A DNA stretch of 9,142 nucleotides from Massilia sp. UBA2604. Its GTDB lineage: Bacteria > Pseudomonadota > Gammaproteobacteria > Burkholderiales > Burkholderiaceae_D. Below the pieces are notes generated by a model. It was given only the letters and a program-made list of their open reading frames with translations, did no database searches and was not told where the DNA came from. This document shows positions 1-6,481 of the stretch, piece by piece. How positions within the stretch are numbered: position 1 is the first letter of the stretch; every line of letters starts with the position of its first letter. The stretch spans positions 64,226-73,367 of the forward strand of contig DDKG01000002.1 in assembly GCA_002339265.1 (NCBI GenBank), written 5' to 3'. A program made the position numbers and the translations under genes.

Positions 1-20
1 GGGGGGAGCGAGCGGGTCAT
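1..20 (-). CDS. possible 5' end of a divergent gene (partial, off left edge)
   Basis: On the minus strand an ATG lies at 20-18 and reads open to the window edge (Met-Thr-Arg-Ser-Leu-Pro). A purine-rich AGAGAAG lies just upstream and could be a ribosome binding site. The gene would diverge from telA, leaving about 146 bases for two promoters. Only six codons are visible, so neither coding status nor function can be judged. This is a positional candidate only. Confidence 0.2.
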
Positions 21-166
21 GTCTTCTCTAAGTAATCAGGGCAATGCAAGAATAGCATGATGGCCCAGGTGCAATACAACAAGAAGACTGGCCGCGGCAG
101 AAACGCTTGCAGCCCGATTGTCCAGTGGTAAGCTATTGATGTTGTCATACCAACCCGAGGGATTCC

Positions 167-1291
167 ATGAAACCGCTGTTCTCCTCCGAAGACGAAGCGA
201 AGGCCGCATCGACGACTCCCGTGACGCCAGTCGCCGGCCTGCCGCCCTTATTGGATCCGGCCAGCACGCCGGGCGCGCTGCCTGCATTGCGGCCGCAGGC
301 GAGCGCGGCGCCGGTAGTCCCGGTCGACCTCACCGGCATCGACGACAAGGCCATCGAGACCCTGGGCAGCGCCGCCGGTCCGGGTGTGGCCAAGGTGTCG
401 GCCAAGCTGCTGGGCACCGTGCGCGCCTCGGACGCCGATGTATTCGGCACGCAGCTGAACGAACTGATCGCCACCTCGAAGGGCCTCGACCCGTCCAAGC
501 TCAAGTCGGGCGGCCTGCTGTCGCGCGTGACGAACATGTTCGGCTCGGTCAAGGAAAAGATGCTTTCGCAATACCAGGTGGTCGAATCGCGCATGGACAC
601 GCTGGTATCGGAGATGACGCGCCATGCCAATGTGCACCGCGCGCGCATCCACGACTTCGACGAGATGTACAAGGGCCTCGAGGTTTACTATCAAGGCCTG
701 GATGCCGACGTGAAGAAGGGCGAAGCCTGGGCCGACCGGCTGCGCCAGGCGGTGGCGCAGCAAGCCGCGGCGGCCAATGCCTTCGAGGCGCAGCAGGCGA
801 CGGAACTCCGGCGCCGCCTCGAGCGGCTCGAAAAACGCATCGACGACTTGCGCCGCGCGATGCTGATGGCCACGCAGATGGTGCCGCAGATCCGCCTGTC
901 GCAAGACAATGCGCGCGCGCTGACGGACACCTTCACCGACATCGTCAACGTGTCGATCCCGGCCTGGCGCAACGTGTTCTCGCTATACCTGCTGCAGCTC
1001 GAAGCCAAGCAGAGCGCGGCGGTCGCCAACGCCGCCTACGACGCCACCGACGCGGCCTTTCGCGCCCAGGCCGATATGCTGCTGGAAAACACCGAGACGG
1101 TCGCACGCGCCAAGCAGCGCTCCATCGTCAGCCTCGAGACCGCGCAGCACGTCCAGACGCAACTGGTGACCGCCTTCGACAAGCTCGAGCAGATCTCGAA
1201 CGAAGGCCAGCAGCGCCGCCGCGACGAGCTGCCGAAACTGCAGGCGCTGGAGCAGGAGCTGATCGCAAGGTTCTCGCCCGGCGCGGCGTAA
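167..1291 (+). CDS. telA: TelA-like toxic anion resistance protein
   Basis: A 374-aa soluble protein recognised as the TelA/KlaA toxic-anion (tellurite) resistance family. Residues 1-55 are a Pro/Ala-rich, probably disordered tail. Residues 115-275 carry the family core: an L..RVTNMFG segment at 118-125, a long helical region at 130-185, and the signature MVPQIRLSQDNAR at 238-250 followed by SIPAWRNVF at 263-271. The rest, to residue 370, is helical and charged. Length fits the family (about 350-400 aa). There is no signal peptide or membrane segment, so it is cytoplasmic. The start is well supported: GAGG at 157-160 lies 6 bases before the ATG. It leads a cluster with terD (27-base gap) and a third gene. 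Family members are associated with tellurite, colicin and phage resistance, but the biochemical role is unknown. No convincing promoter was found in 21-156. Confidence 0.9.
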   Translation: MKPLFSSEDEAKAASTTPVTPVAGLPPLLDPASTPGALPALRPQASAAPVVPVDLTGIDDKAIETLGSAAGPGVAKVSAKLLGTVRASDADVFGTQLNELIATSKGLDPSKLKSGGLLSRVTNMFGSVKEKMLSQYQVVESRMDTLVSEMTRHANVHRARIHDFDEMYKGLEVYYQGLDADVKKGEAWADRLRQAVAQQAAAANAFEAQQATELRRRLERLEKRIDDLRRAMLMATQMVPQIRLSQDNARALTDTFTDIVNVSIPAWRNVFSLYLLQLEAKQSAAVANAAYDATDAAFRAQADMLLENTETVARAKQRSIVSLETAQHVQTQLVTAFDKLEQISNEGQQRRRDELPKLQALEQELIARFSPGAA

Positions 1292-1318
1292 TTTCAACTC
1301 AACATACAAGGAAAGCTC

Positions 1319-1906
1319 ATGTCGACGACGCTCCAGACTGGCCACCGCATCAACCTCGAAAAATCCGCACCGGGCTTGAAGCGCGTACGGATCGGCCTCG
1401 GATGGAAGGTCAATGCGGCCGAGGGCCACGCTTTCGACCTCGACTCGTCGGTGTTCCTGTGCCGTAAGGACGCGGACGACCATCCGGTCATGATCAGCAA
1501 CGCCCACTTCGTCTACTACAACCACACGACCTCGCCCGATGGCGCGGTGGTGCATTCGGGCGACAACCGCACCGGCGACAAGGATGGCGACGACGAAGTC
1601 ATCACGGTCGACCTGGCCAGGGTCGATGCGGCCGTGATGGAAATGCCGATTGTGGTCACCATCCACGAGGCCGAGGCGCGCAAGCAGAACTTCGGCGCCG
1701 TCTCGGGTGCTTATGTGAAGGTGTACAACGACGAAACCGGCGAGACGATCGCCGAATACAATCTGAACGAAGACTACTCGGACAAGACCGCGCTGCAATT
1801 CGGTTCGCTGTACCGCAGGGATGGCGAGTGGCGCTTCCAGGCTGTCGGCGCCGGCTTCAAGCTGAACCTGGCAACCTTCATCCGCAAGCTCGGCGGCACC
1901 GTCTGA
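1319..1906 (+). CDS. terD: TerD-family Ca2+-binding stress protein
   Basis: A 195-aa protein covering the whole TerD domain (family usual length about 190-200 aa). Visible landmarks are RIGLGWK at 24-30, FDLDSSVFL at 39-47, the SPDGAVVHSGDNRTGDKDGDD stretch at 72-92, VTIHEAEARKQNFG at 113-126 and LYRRDGEWRFQAVG at 164-177. The Asp-rich segments at 40-42 and 82-92 are the acidic, Ca2+-binding loops known from this family. Many relatives read GLGWD where this one has Lys30 (from memory), which may be a small local departure. No signal peptide; predicted cytoplasmic. AAGGA at 1308-1312 lies 6 bases before the ATG. The 27-base gap after telA indicates one transcript. TerD proteins work in tellurite/oxidative stress and phage-inhibition systems through an unresolved mechanism. 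Confidence 0.92.
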   Translation: MSTTLQTGHRINLEKSAPGLKRVRIGLGWKVNAAEGHAFDLDSSVFLCRKDADDHPVMISNAHFVYYNHTTSPDGAVVHSGDNRTGDKDGDDEVITVDLARVDAAVMEMPIVVTIHEAEARKQNFGAVSGAYVKVYNDETGETIAEYNLNEDYSDKTALQFGSLYRRDGEWRFQAVGAGFKLNLATFIRKLGGTV

Positions 1907-1959
1907 GCGGCGTTGCACGACGCACGAGGCGCTGATGGCATGCGTCGCAAGATAGATCG

Positions 1960-2784
1960 ATGACACATCGAACGCCCAAGGCATTCGACTTCGGCGACGA
2001 GCAGGCCAAGCCTGCCGCGCCCGAGGGGGACGGCCTGCCCAAGGCATTTTCCTTCGACGACGTTCCCACGGCGCCGGCTGCTACCGCCGCGACCAGGAAA
2101 ACCGTGGGCCGGCCGCTGTTCGACAGCGAAGACCATCCGGCGGTGCGCGATGCGCTGGCCATCGTCCACGCCGATTATCCCGATGTGTTCGCGCATTCCG
2201 AACAGCGCCTGGCCATCCTGTTTCGCCGCATCCTGCCGGTGCGGCTGGCGCTGGTCACCGAATGGGCCGAGAAGCCCTTGGCGGAGCAGGCCGCGCTGCT
2301 CCAGCCGATTACCGAACTGGTATTGAAGTTCACGCAGATGGGCGTGCCGGCGCTGCTCGAAGCGGCGCTCGAAACCACCAACGGCCCCCCGAGCATGTTC
2401 GGCCGGCTGTTTCGGCGCCCGACGTCGCCTGCCGAGTACCGGCCGGTGCTGACGTCGTCGCGCACGCAGCTCGCGCAGCTGATGGCCGACAGCGAGATCG
2501 CCATGCGCAACCTGGAAACGTCGGCGCAGGACCTGGGCCTGCACCTGCTCGTGCTGGCCGTGGTGTCGACGCTGGTCGAGGACGCGCCGGATGCGGCCTT
2601 GCGCGATGCGCTCGTGCAGCGCCGCACCCTGATCCAGCAGGCGGTGCGCCAGGCCGAGTTGTCGGTGCTGCAGATGAAACAGGTGCGGCAGCAGGCGGCG
2701 GACTTGATCGGGCAGGTGTCGTCATTCCTCACAGTTACCTTGCCGGCGCTCGAGATGGCGCGGGCGCAAGGCGCGGGCGATTAG
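1960..2784 (+). CDS. unnamed ter-cluster protein, likely shortened TelA relative
   Basis: A 274-aa protein I do not recognise by name. Residues 1-50 are low-complexity Ala/Pro sequence holding two copies of PKAFxFxD (6-13 and 27-34), followed by RPLFDSED at 51-58. Residues 60-135 are helical. Residues 146-270 resemble the TelA core: MFGRLF at 146-151, a helical stretch, then residues 218-264, which align without gaps to TelA 221-267 with about 11 of 47 identities by eye, ending LTVTLPAL against VNVSIPAW. The hydrophobic helix 190-206 could contact membrane but looks too polar at its ends for a clear transmembrane segment. The start is the only one available, because an in-frame TGA lies at 1933-1935; the ribosome binding site is weak (AAGATAG). 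The gene follows terD by 53 bases and probably shares its transcript. Its role is likely as an accessory to TelA/TerD (inference). Confidence 0.8.
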   Translation: MTHRTPKAFDFGDEQAKPAAPEGDGLPKAFSFDDVPTAPAATAATRKTVGRPLFDSEDHPAVRDALAIVHADYPDVFAHSEQRLAILFRRILPVRLALVTEWAEKPLAEQAALLQPITELVLKFTQMGVPALLEAALETTNGPPSMFGRLFRRPTSPAEYRPVLTSSRTQLAQLMADSEIAMRNLETSAQDLGLHLLVLAVVSTLVEDAPDAALRDALVQRRTLIQQAVRQAELSVLQMKQVRQQAADLIGQVSSFLTVTLPALEMARAQGAGD

Positions 2785-2984
2785 CGGGCACTCTGTTCGC
2801 GATCAGGTAAATACAGTCATCCCTTGGTGCGGCATTCGCTCATCAATAAGCTTTTCGACAGCGCGGCTTCTGCGTACTATGTGGCTTGATTTTGTTTCCG
2901 AGATAACAGCTGGCAGGCAGCCCAGGCGGGCTTGCTGCTGCGCGTATCGACTCTTTCAACGTCCTTTTCCAAGCAAAGGCAACG
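2785..2984. other. 200-base gap upstream of the AbgT gene
   Basis: This gap separates the tel/ter cluster from the transporter gene. I see no intrinsic terminator with a T-run for the upstream genes. A TACTAT at 2875-2880 and a TCGACA at 2855-2860 resemble -10 and -35 boxes, but the 14-base spacing is too short for a normal sigma-70 promoter. A ribosome binding site for the next gene is clear at 2975-2979. Nothing else is recognisable. Confidence 0.4.
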
Positions 2985-4559
2985 ATGACTGCACAAGCAA
3001 CTGGCGCCAAGCCGCGCGGATTGAACCGTGTCCTGAACTGGATCGAAGTAGGGGGCAACAAGCTCCCCGATCCGGCCATCCTCTTCGCACTGCTGCTGGC
3101 CGTGGTCTGGGCCACGTCCTGGGCCATGTCCGGCCTGGTCTTCAACGACATCGACCCGCGCACCGGCGCGCCGATCGAGATCAGGAATCTGCTGGCGCCG
3201 GCCGCCCTGACGGATTTCATGGCGAAGATGGTCAACACCTTCGTCACTTTCCCGCCGCTGGGCGTGGTGCTGGTGGCGATGCTGGGGCTGGGCGTGGCGG
3301 AATACACGGGCTTCATCAATGCCGGGCTGCGCAAGATCCTGGCCGTGACGCCGATGTTCCTGCTGACGCCCGTCCTGATCGGCGTGGGCATCCTGAGCCA
3401 TGTGGCCGTCGATGCCGGCTATGTGCTGGTGATTCCGCTGGGCGCCGTCATCTTCTACGCCGCCGGCCGCCATCCGCTGGCGGGCATCTCAGCCGCCTTC
3501 GCCGGCGTGTCGGGCGGCTTTTCCGCGACCTTCTTCGTGCCCTCCAGCCTCGATCCGCTGCTGGCCGGCCTGACCCAGGTCGCGGCGCGGCTGTCGTCCG
3601 ATCCAGCCGCGGCGTCGATCGTGATCAACCCGCTCAATAATTACTACTTCACGACCGCCTCGACCTTCCTCGTGATCCTGGTCGGCTGGTTCCTGACCGA
3701 CAAGGTGATTGAGCCGCGGCTCAAAAAAGATTCGCCCGTGGATGCCGATCCTGCCAGCCTGCCCAAGATGGACGCCCTGCAGCCGAACGAGACCAGGGGT
3801 CTGCGCTGGGCCGGCATCGCGATGGTCGCCAGCCTGGCGTTGCTGCTGCTCTCGCTGATGCCGGAAGGCTCGGCCTGGCGCGCGCCGGATACGGGCGAGC
3901 TGACGCATTCGTCGGCGCCGCTGATGCAGTCGATCGTCGCGCTGATCTTCATCTTCTTCCTGATCCCCGGCGTGGTTTATGGCTATGTCGCCGGCACAGC
4001 CAAGAACCACCGCGACATCGTCAAGGGCATGAGCCATGCGATGAGCGGCATGGGCTACTACGTGGTCATGGCATTCTTCTGCGCGCAGTTCATCTTCGCC
4101 TTCGGGCAGTCGAACCTGGGCGCCCTCGTCGCGATCAAGGGGGCCCTGTGGCTCAAGGAGATGGCGTTTCCGCTGGGCGTCACCCTGGCGGGCATCGTGC
4201 TTCTCACCGCCACGGTCAATCTATTCGTTGGATCGGCTTCGGCAAAATGGGCCCTGATTTCCGCGGTGATGGTGCCGATGCTGATGGAACTCGGCGTGTC
4301 GCCGGATCTGACGCAAGCCGCCTACCGGGTGGGCGATTCGTCGACCAATATCATCACGCCCTTGTTGCCGTATTTTCCGCTGATCATTGTCTTCTGCCGT
4401 AAATATGTGCAGTCGACCGGGATCGGTACCCTGATCGCGCTGATGCTGCCGTATTCGATCAGCCTGATCGTGTTGTGGACGCTCTTCCTGCTCGGCTTCT
4501 GGGCGCTGGAACTGCCGCTGGGGATTGGCTCGTCTTACACCTATCCGGCGATGCGCTGA
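2985..4559 (+). CDS. AbgT-family transporter (p-aminobenzoyl-glutamate / sulfonamide)
   Basis: A 524-aa polytopic inner-membrane protein of the AbgT family. Members either import p-aminobenzoyl-glutamate (E. coli AbgT) or expel sulfonamides (MtrF, YdaH), driven by ion gradients. Hydrophobic segments include 30-53, 87-107, 122-160, 165-185, 222-238, 274-292, 312-336, 353-375, 393-413, 421-435, 456-471 and 477-508. Family motifs are NPLNNYYFTTAS at 215-226, GSASAKW at 416-422 and AYRVGDSSTNIITPLLPYFP at 446-465. W422, R448, P459 and D190 probably correspond to the functional W420, R446, P457 and D193 of MtrF (alignment from memory). Length matches MtrF (about 520 aa). AAAGG at 2975-2979 lies 5 bases before the ATG. 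No abgA/abgB hydrolase genes are adjacent, which slightly favours an export or general role over a PABA-glutamate salvage operon. Direction of transport is not readable from sequence. Confidence 0.93.
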   Translation: MTAQATGAKPRGLNRVLNWIEVGGNKLPDPAILFALLLAVVWATSWAMSGLVFNDIDPRTGAPIEIRNLLAPAALTDFMAKMVNTFVTFPPLGVVLVAMLGLGVAEYTGFINAGLRKILAVTPMFLLTPVLIGVGILSHVAVDAGYVLVIPLGAVIFYAAGRHPLAGISAAFAGVSGGFSATFFVPSSLDPLLAGLTQVAARLSSDPAAASIVINPLNNYYFTTASTFLVILVGWFLTDKVIEPRLKKDSPVDADPASLPKMDALQPNETRGLRWAGIAMVASLALLLLSLMPEGSAWRAPDTGELTHSSAPLMQSIVALIFIFFLIPGVVYGYVAGTAKNHRDIVKGMSHAMSGMGYYVVMAFFCAQFIFAFGQSNLGALVAIKGALWLKEMAFPLGVTLAGIVLLTATVNLFVGSASAKWALISAVMVPMLMELGVSPDLTQAAYRVGDSSTNIITPLLPYFPLIIVFCRKYVQSTGIGTLIALMLPYSISLIVLWTLFLLGFWALELPLGIGSSYTYPAMR

Positions 4560-4577
4560 CAGGCCACGGGGCGCCGC

Positions 4578-4604
4578 TCAAGTTTTCCTCATGCCATCCG
4601 ATAT
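4578..4604 (+). promoter_or_regulatory. candidate sigma-28 (FliA) promoter
   Basis: TCAAGTTT at 4578-4585 matches the enterobacterial FliA -35 consensus TAAAGTTT at 7 of 8 positions. After exactly 11 bases, TCCGATAT at 4597-4604 matches the -10 consensus GCCGATAA at 6 of 8, including the CCGATA core. Initiation would fall near 4611, giving a leader of about 26 bases that contains the Shine-Dalgarno sequence at 4625-4629. The match is by eye and has not been scored against background. Confidence 0.6.
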
Positions 4605-4636
4605 TGTCAGTGTCATCAACCAATGAGGAAGCGGAC

Positions 4637-5233
4637 ATGAGCCTGAGTATCTCCGGCGTCGCCCCACAGGGAGCGGCACCCCCTGCTGTCAGGGTGAAGC
4701 CCGCAACTGCCGTTGCGCGAGAAGACGTGGATACCCCGGTCCAGGATAAAGTGACCCTGGGCGGAAAGCAGCAGGAGCAATCGCAGCCGCTGACGTATGG
4801 CGGCCCAGTCAACAGCAAGGTCTCGCAGTCCGATCTTGCAAGAATGGTGGAAGAATCGGATCGCAAGGCGCAAGCGGTCATCGACCTGATCCGGCCACTG
4901 GTCGAGCAGCAGGGCCTCGACTTTGCCAAGGTAGCGGCCGGCGAGCAGCAACTGAGCGCCGATCCGGCCTCCATCGAGGCCGCCAAGGCGGCCATCGCGG
5001 AAGGCGGCGAGTTCAGCGTGGAGAAAACCTCCGAACGCATCCTTGGTTTTGCCAAGGCGATGATCGGCGCCGATCCGTCCAGGACGGAATTCATTCGCGC
5101 CGCAGTCGAAAAAGGGTTCAAGGAAGCGCAAGACATCCTCGGCGGGACTCTGCCGGAAACCAGCCAGAAAACCCTGGCTGCGGTGCAGGCAGGGTTCGAT
5201 CGGTGGGAAAAGGACGGTATTTCGGCAGAGTGA
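4637..5233 (+). CDS. conserved hypothetical protein, probably flagellar-regulon member
   Basis: A 198-aa soluble protein with no signal peptide or membrane segment. Residues 1-60 are likely disordered and contain DKVTLGG at 37-43 and PLTYGGP at 51-57, a style I recall from small motility-associated hypothetical proteins. Residues 62-125 are helical. Residues 128-195 form a compact conserved-looking block with RILGFAKAMIGADPSR at 134-149, AVEKGFKEAQDILGG at 156-170 and LPETSQKTL at 172-180. I recall similar C-terminal blocks in unnamed flagellar-locus proteins (possibly DUF5610-like), at low certainty. The ATG at 4637 is chosen over an in-frame ATG at 4475, which lies inside the AbgT gene, because GAGGA at 4625-4629 sits 7 bases upstream. 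A FliA-type promoter precedes it and an intrinsic terminator follows, so it appears monocistronic. Confidence 0.85.
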   Translation: MSLSISGVAPQGAAPPAVRVKPATAVAREDVDTPVQDKVTLGGKQQEQSQPLTYGGPVNSKVSQSDLARMVEESDRKAQAVIDLIRPLVEQQGLDFAKVAAGEQQLSADPASIEAAKAAIAEGGEFSVEKTSERILGFAKAMIGADPSRTEFIRAAVEKGFKEAQDILGGTLPETSQKTLAAVQAGFDRWEKDGISAE

Positions 5234-5265
5234 ACTGCCAGGCCATTCTGATGGCTGTACGAACA

Positions 5266-5295
5266 AAAACGCCAACCTGCATGGGTTGGCGTTTT
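5266..5295 (+). terminator. intrinsic terminator after the 4637-5233 gene
   Basis: A perfect 12-base stem, AAAACGCCAACC at 5266-5277 pairing with GGTTGGCGTTTT at 5284-5295, with a 6-base TGCATG loop. The T-run is short (TTTT) and lies inside the stem base. The minus strand offers a comparable A/T tail. It begins 32 bases after the stop codon. The central 26 bases (5268-5293) recur at 5909-5934 with one mismatch. Confidence 0.88.
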
Positions 5296-5337
5296 GCTTA
5301 TATGCCTGGCTTGCGGTCTCTCCGGGCCGGTTGCCGC

Positions 5338-5343
5338 TAAAAT
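5338..5343 (+). promoter_or_regulatory. candidate -10 box for the small membrane protein gene
   Basis: TAAAAT matches TATAAT at 5 of 6 positions and sits in GC-rich flanks, as usual for Burkholderiales promoters. No good -35 box lies 16-18 bases upstream; TTGCGG at 5311-5316 is 21 bases away. If used, transcription would start near 5350. That is downstream of the ATG at 5342 and would exclude that ATG as the translation start. Confidence 0.35.
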
Positions 5344-5371
5344 GTGCGTTGGCCTTAACGCGTACATTTGC

Positions 5372-5376
5372 AGGAG
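5372..5376 (+). promoter_or_regulatory. strong Shine-Dalgarno in front of an ATC codon
   Basis: AGGAG at 5372-5376 is the best ribosome binding site near this gene. Seven bases (TAAAAAA) separate it from an in-frame ATC at 5384. No ATG, GTG or TTG in the gene's frame falls in the usual window. It therefore decides the proposed non-standard start discussed under the gene. Confidence 0.5.
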
Positions 5377-5383
5377 TAAAAAA

Positions 5384-5902
5384 ATCCTACGTTTTCTAGT
5401 CACTGCCGCGATAGGCAGGCCAAAGCTGATGCTTGGTGTTGCTTTATTCTTGCTGGCAGTCCTGGCCGGCACGATGACCTACACCGTTTACCTTGTCGTC
5501 GGGGTGTTGGCCGATTATCTCGGCACGGGCCGGGTCGTGGCAGGACTGCTTCTGGGCGCGCTTTTCGCACGATTTCCCTGGATTAGCAGGGGCAAGGTGC
5601 GCATCGTCGGCTTGTTACCCAAGCCGGTCCGTCGACCGCTCATGGCGAGCATACTCGCACTGTGCCTGATGACGTTCCTGGTGCGGGGCGACTACGTGCC
5701 TGCACTGTTTGCAGGTTTCGCGATGGCCTTTCTTCTCACCTATCCCCTGTTGAAGCGGTTGATGTTCGATCGGATGTCATCGTCTTTCTTCAAATTTACC
5801 GGTCGGCAGCGTCCCCAGGATAACGACGACATGGTGATCGATGGTGAATTCAGGGAAAAGAAAGAGGTTGACCGCTTAAGGGATGATGGTGGCAGCCGTT
5901 GA
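5384..5902 (+). CDS. small multi-pass membrane protein, unknown function
   Basis: About 172 aa from the ATC at 5384. I do not recognise the family. Counting from that codon, hydrophobic segments lie at about 15-36, 36-60, 87-101 and 104-122, giving three or four membrane passes. A charged, hydrophilic C-terminal tail of about 45 residues follows (Arg/Lys/Asp/Glu-rich), probably cytoplasmic. The frame stays open upstream, so other starts exist: ATG 5294 overlaps the preceding terminator, ATG 5342 lacks a Shine-Dalgarno and overlaps a -10 box, and ATG 5429 (157 aa) has only AGG 9 bases upstream. AGGAG at 5372-5376 favours the ATC. The gene uses more TTA, CTA and TTG leucine codons than its neighbours, hinting at different ancestry. 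It forms a stand-alone unit between two related terminators. Coding status is well supported; the start is uncertain. Confidence 0.7.
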   Translation: MLRFLVTAAIGRPKLMLGVALFLLAVLAGTMTYTVYLVVGVLADYLGTGRVVAGLLLGALFARFPWISRGKVRIVGLLPKPVRRPLMASILALCLMTFLVRGDYVPALFAGFAMAFLLTYPLLKRLMFDRMSSSFFKFTGRQRPQDNDDMVIDGEFREKKEVDRLRDDGGSR

Positions 5903-5944
5903 AACAAGAACGCCAACCTGCATGAGTTGGCGTTCTTGTTTTTT
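5902..5944 (+). terminator. intrinsic terminator, probably bidirectional
   Basis: A 16-base perfect stem, AAACAAGAACGCCAAC at 5902-5917 pairing with 5926-5941, encloses an 8-base loop. It ends in TTTTTT at 5939-5944. It overlaps the last base of the membrane-protein stop codon. It also lies 41 bases beyond the end of the minus-strand DUF3140 gene, and the A-rich left arm gives a short T-run on that strand, so it could end both transcripts. Its core (5909-5934) repeats that of the terminator at 5266-5295 with one mismatch. Confidence 0.9.
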
Positions 5945-5984
5945 CATTCCAGGTTCGGCAAGCTGATCCTCGACGCCGGCAGGC

Positions 5985-6347
5985 TCACTTTTTCTCAGGG
6001 TCGTGGCCCCAGTTCATCAGTGAATAGCGCCAATCGCTCGATGCCGGATCGCTCTTGGTCGGCCCTTGTGCAAGGTGCCGGTGGATGTACCCGACCACCT
6101 TGCGCATGTGCGCGATGTCTGCCGCACTCAAGTCCTGAGCGTGCCGGTGCAACAGTTCGACGATGCGGCGCCCGGACTGGTGCCCGGTCGATTCGGCATT
6201 GCCGTGCTTCTGGCCGACACGCCTGGAGTCGTCAGTCTCGAGCCACTTCTCCAGTTGGGTTGGCGTCATGTTCACCGCCTGCTTGAACTCCGCGACCGTT
6301 TCGCGCCTGGCTTTGTCCTCATCACCGGTGCCTGCTTGTCTTGACAT
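5985..6347 (-). CDS. DUF3140 domain protein
   Basis: A 120-aa soluble protein recognised as DUF3140 by sequence pattern; the molecular function is unknown. Landmarks are FKQAVNMTPTQLEKWLETDDS at 21-41, the GHQSGRRIVELL stretch at 55-66, AHMRKVVGYIHRHLAQ at 79-94 and the conserved end DWRYSLMNWGHDP at 105-117. This covers essentially the whole small domain. The composition is strongly charged and His-rich, with no signal peptide or membrane segment. GGAG (minus strand, 6356-6353) lies 5 bases before the ATG, so the start is firm. It is transcribed alone: the tRNA-Phe terminator lies upstream and a probably shared terminator downstream. I see no convincing promoter in the 6348-6477 gap. Confidence 0.88.
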   Translation of the reverse strand: MSRQAGTGDEDKARRETVAEFKQAVNMTPTQLEKWLETDDSRRVGQKHGNAESTGHQSGRRIVELLHRHAQDLSAADIAHMRKVVGYIHRHLAQGPTKSDPASSDWRYSLMNWGHDPEKK

Positions 6348-6481
6348 GCTTACTCCAATGAACCTTCAAATTGGCGTCGTCGTACAGCAACCATAGCCGA
6401 ACGCACCTGAAGCCGGATACCAGCGCGATGTAAAGTATCACGAACTCTGTTTTTCCTGGCGCACCAGAAATCGCTTGAAGA

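Noticed and set aside
107..150. Possible sigma-70 promoter for telA (TTGCAG or TTGTCC with TAAGCT or TCATAC).
   Set aside because: No pair combines reasonable boxes with 16-18 base spacing; matches are 3 of 6 at best.
118..1467. 449-aa open frame overlapping telA in another frame.
   Set aside because: Arg/Gly/Pro-rich shadow of a GC-rich gene; the overlapped frame encodes a recognisable TelA protein.
983..2047. 354-aa minus-strand open frame across telA and terD.
   Set aside because: Antisense shadow with no family resemblance; both plus-strand genes are recognisable.
2855..2880. TCGACA and TACTAT as an AbgT promoter.
   Set aside because: The 14-base spacer is too short and no extended -10 motif supports it.
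4475..4636. Upstream extension of the 4637 gene from the ATG at 4475.
   Set aside because: It overlaps the AbgT coding end and the FliA-type promoter, while a good Shine-Dalgarno supports 4637.
5311..5340. Second FliA promoter before the membrane protein gene (GCCGCTAA at 5333-5340).
   Set aside because: The -10 is 7 of 8 but the -35 position (5314-5321) matches only 2 of 8, so a sigma-70 -10 reading is simpler.
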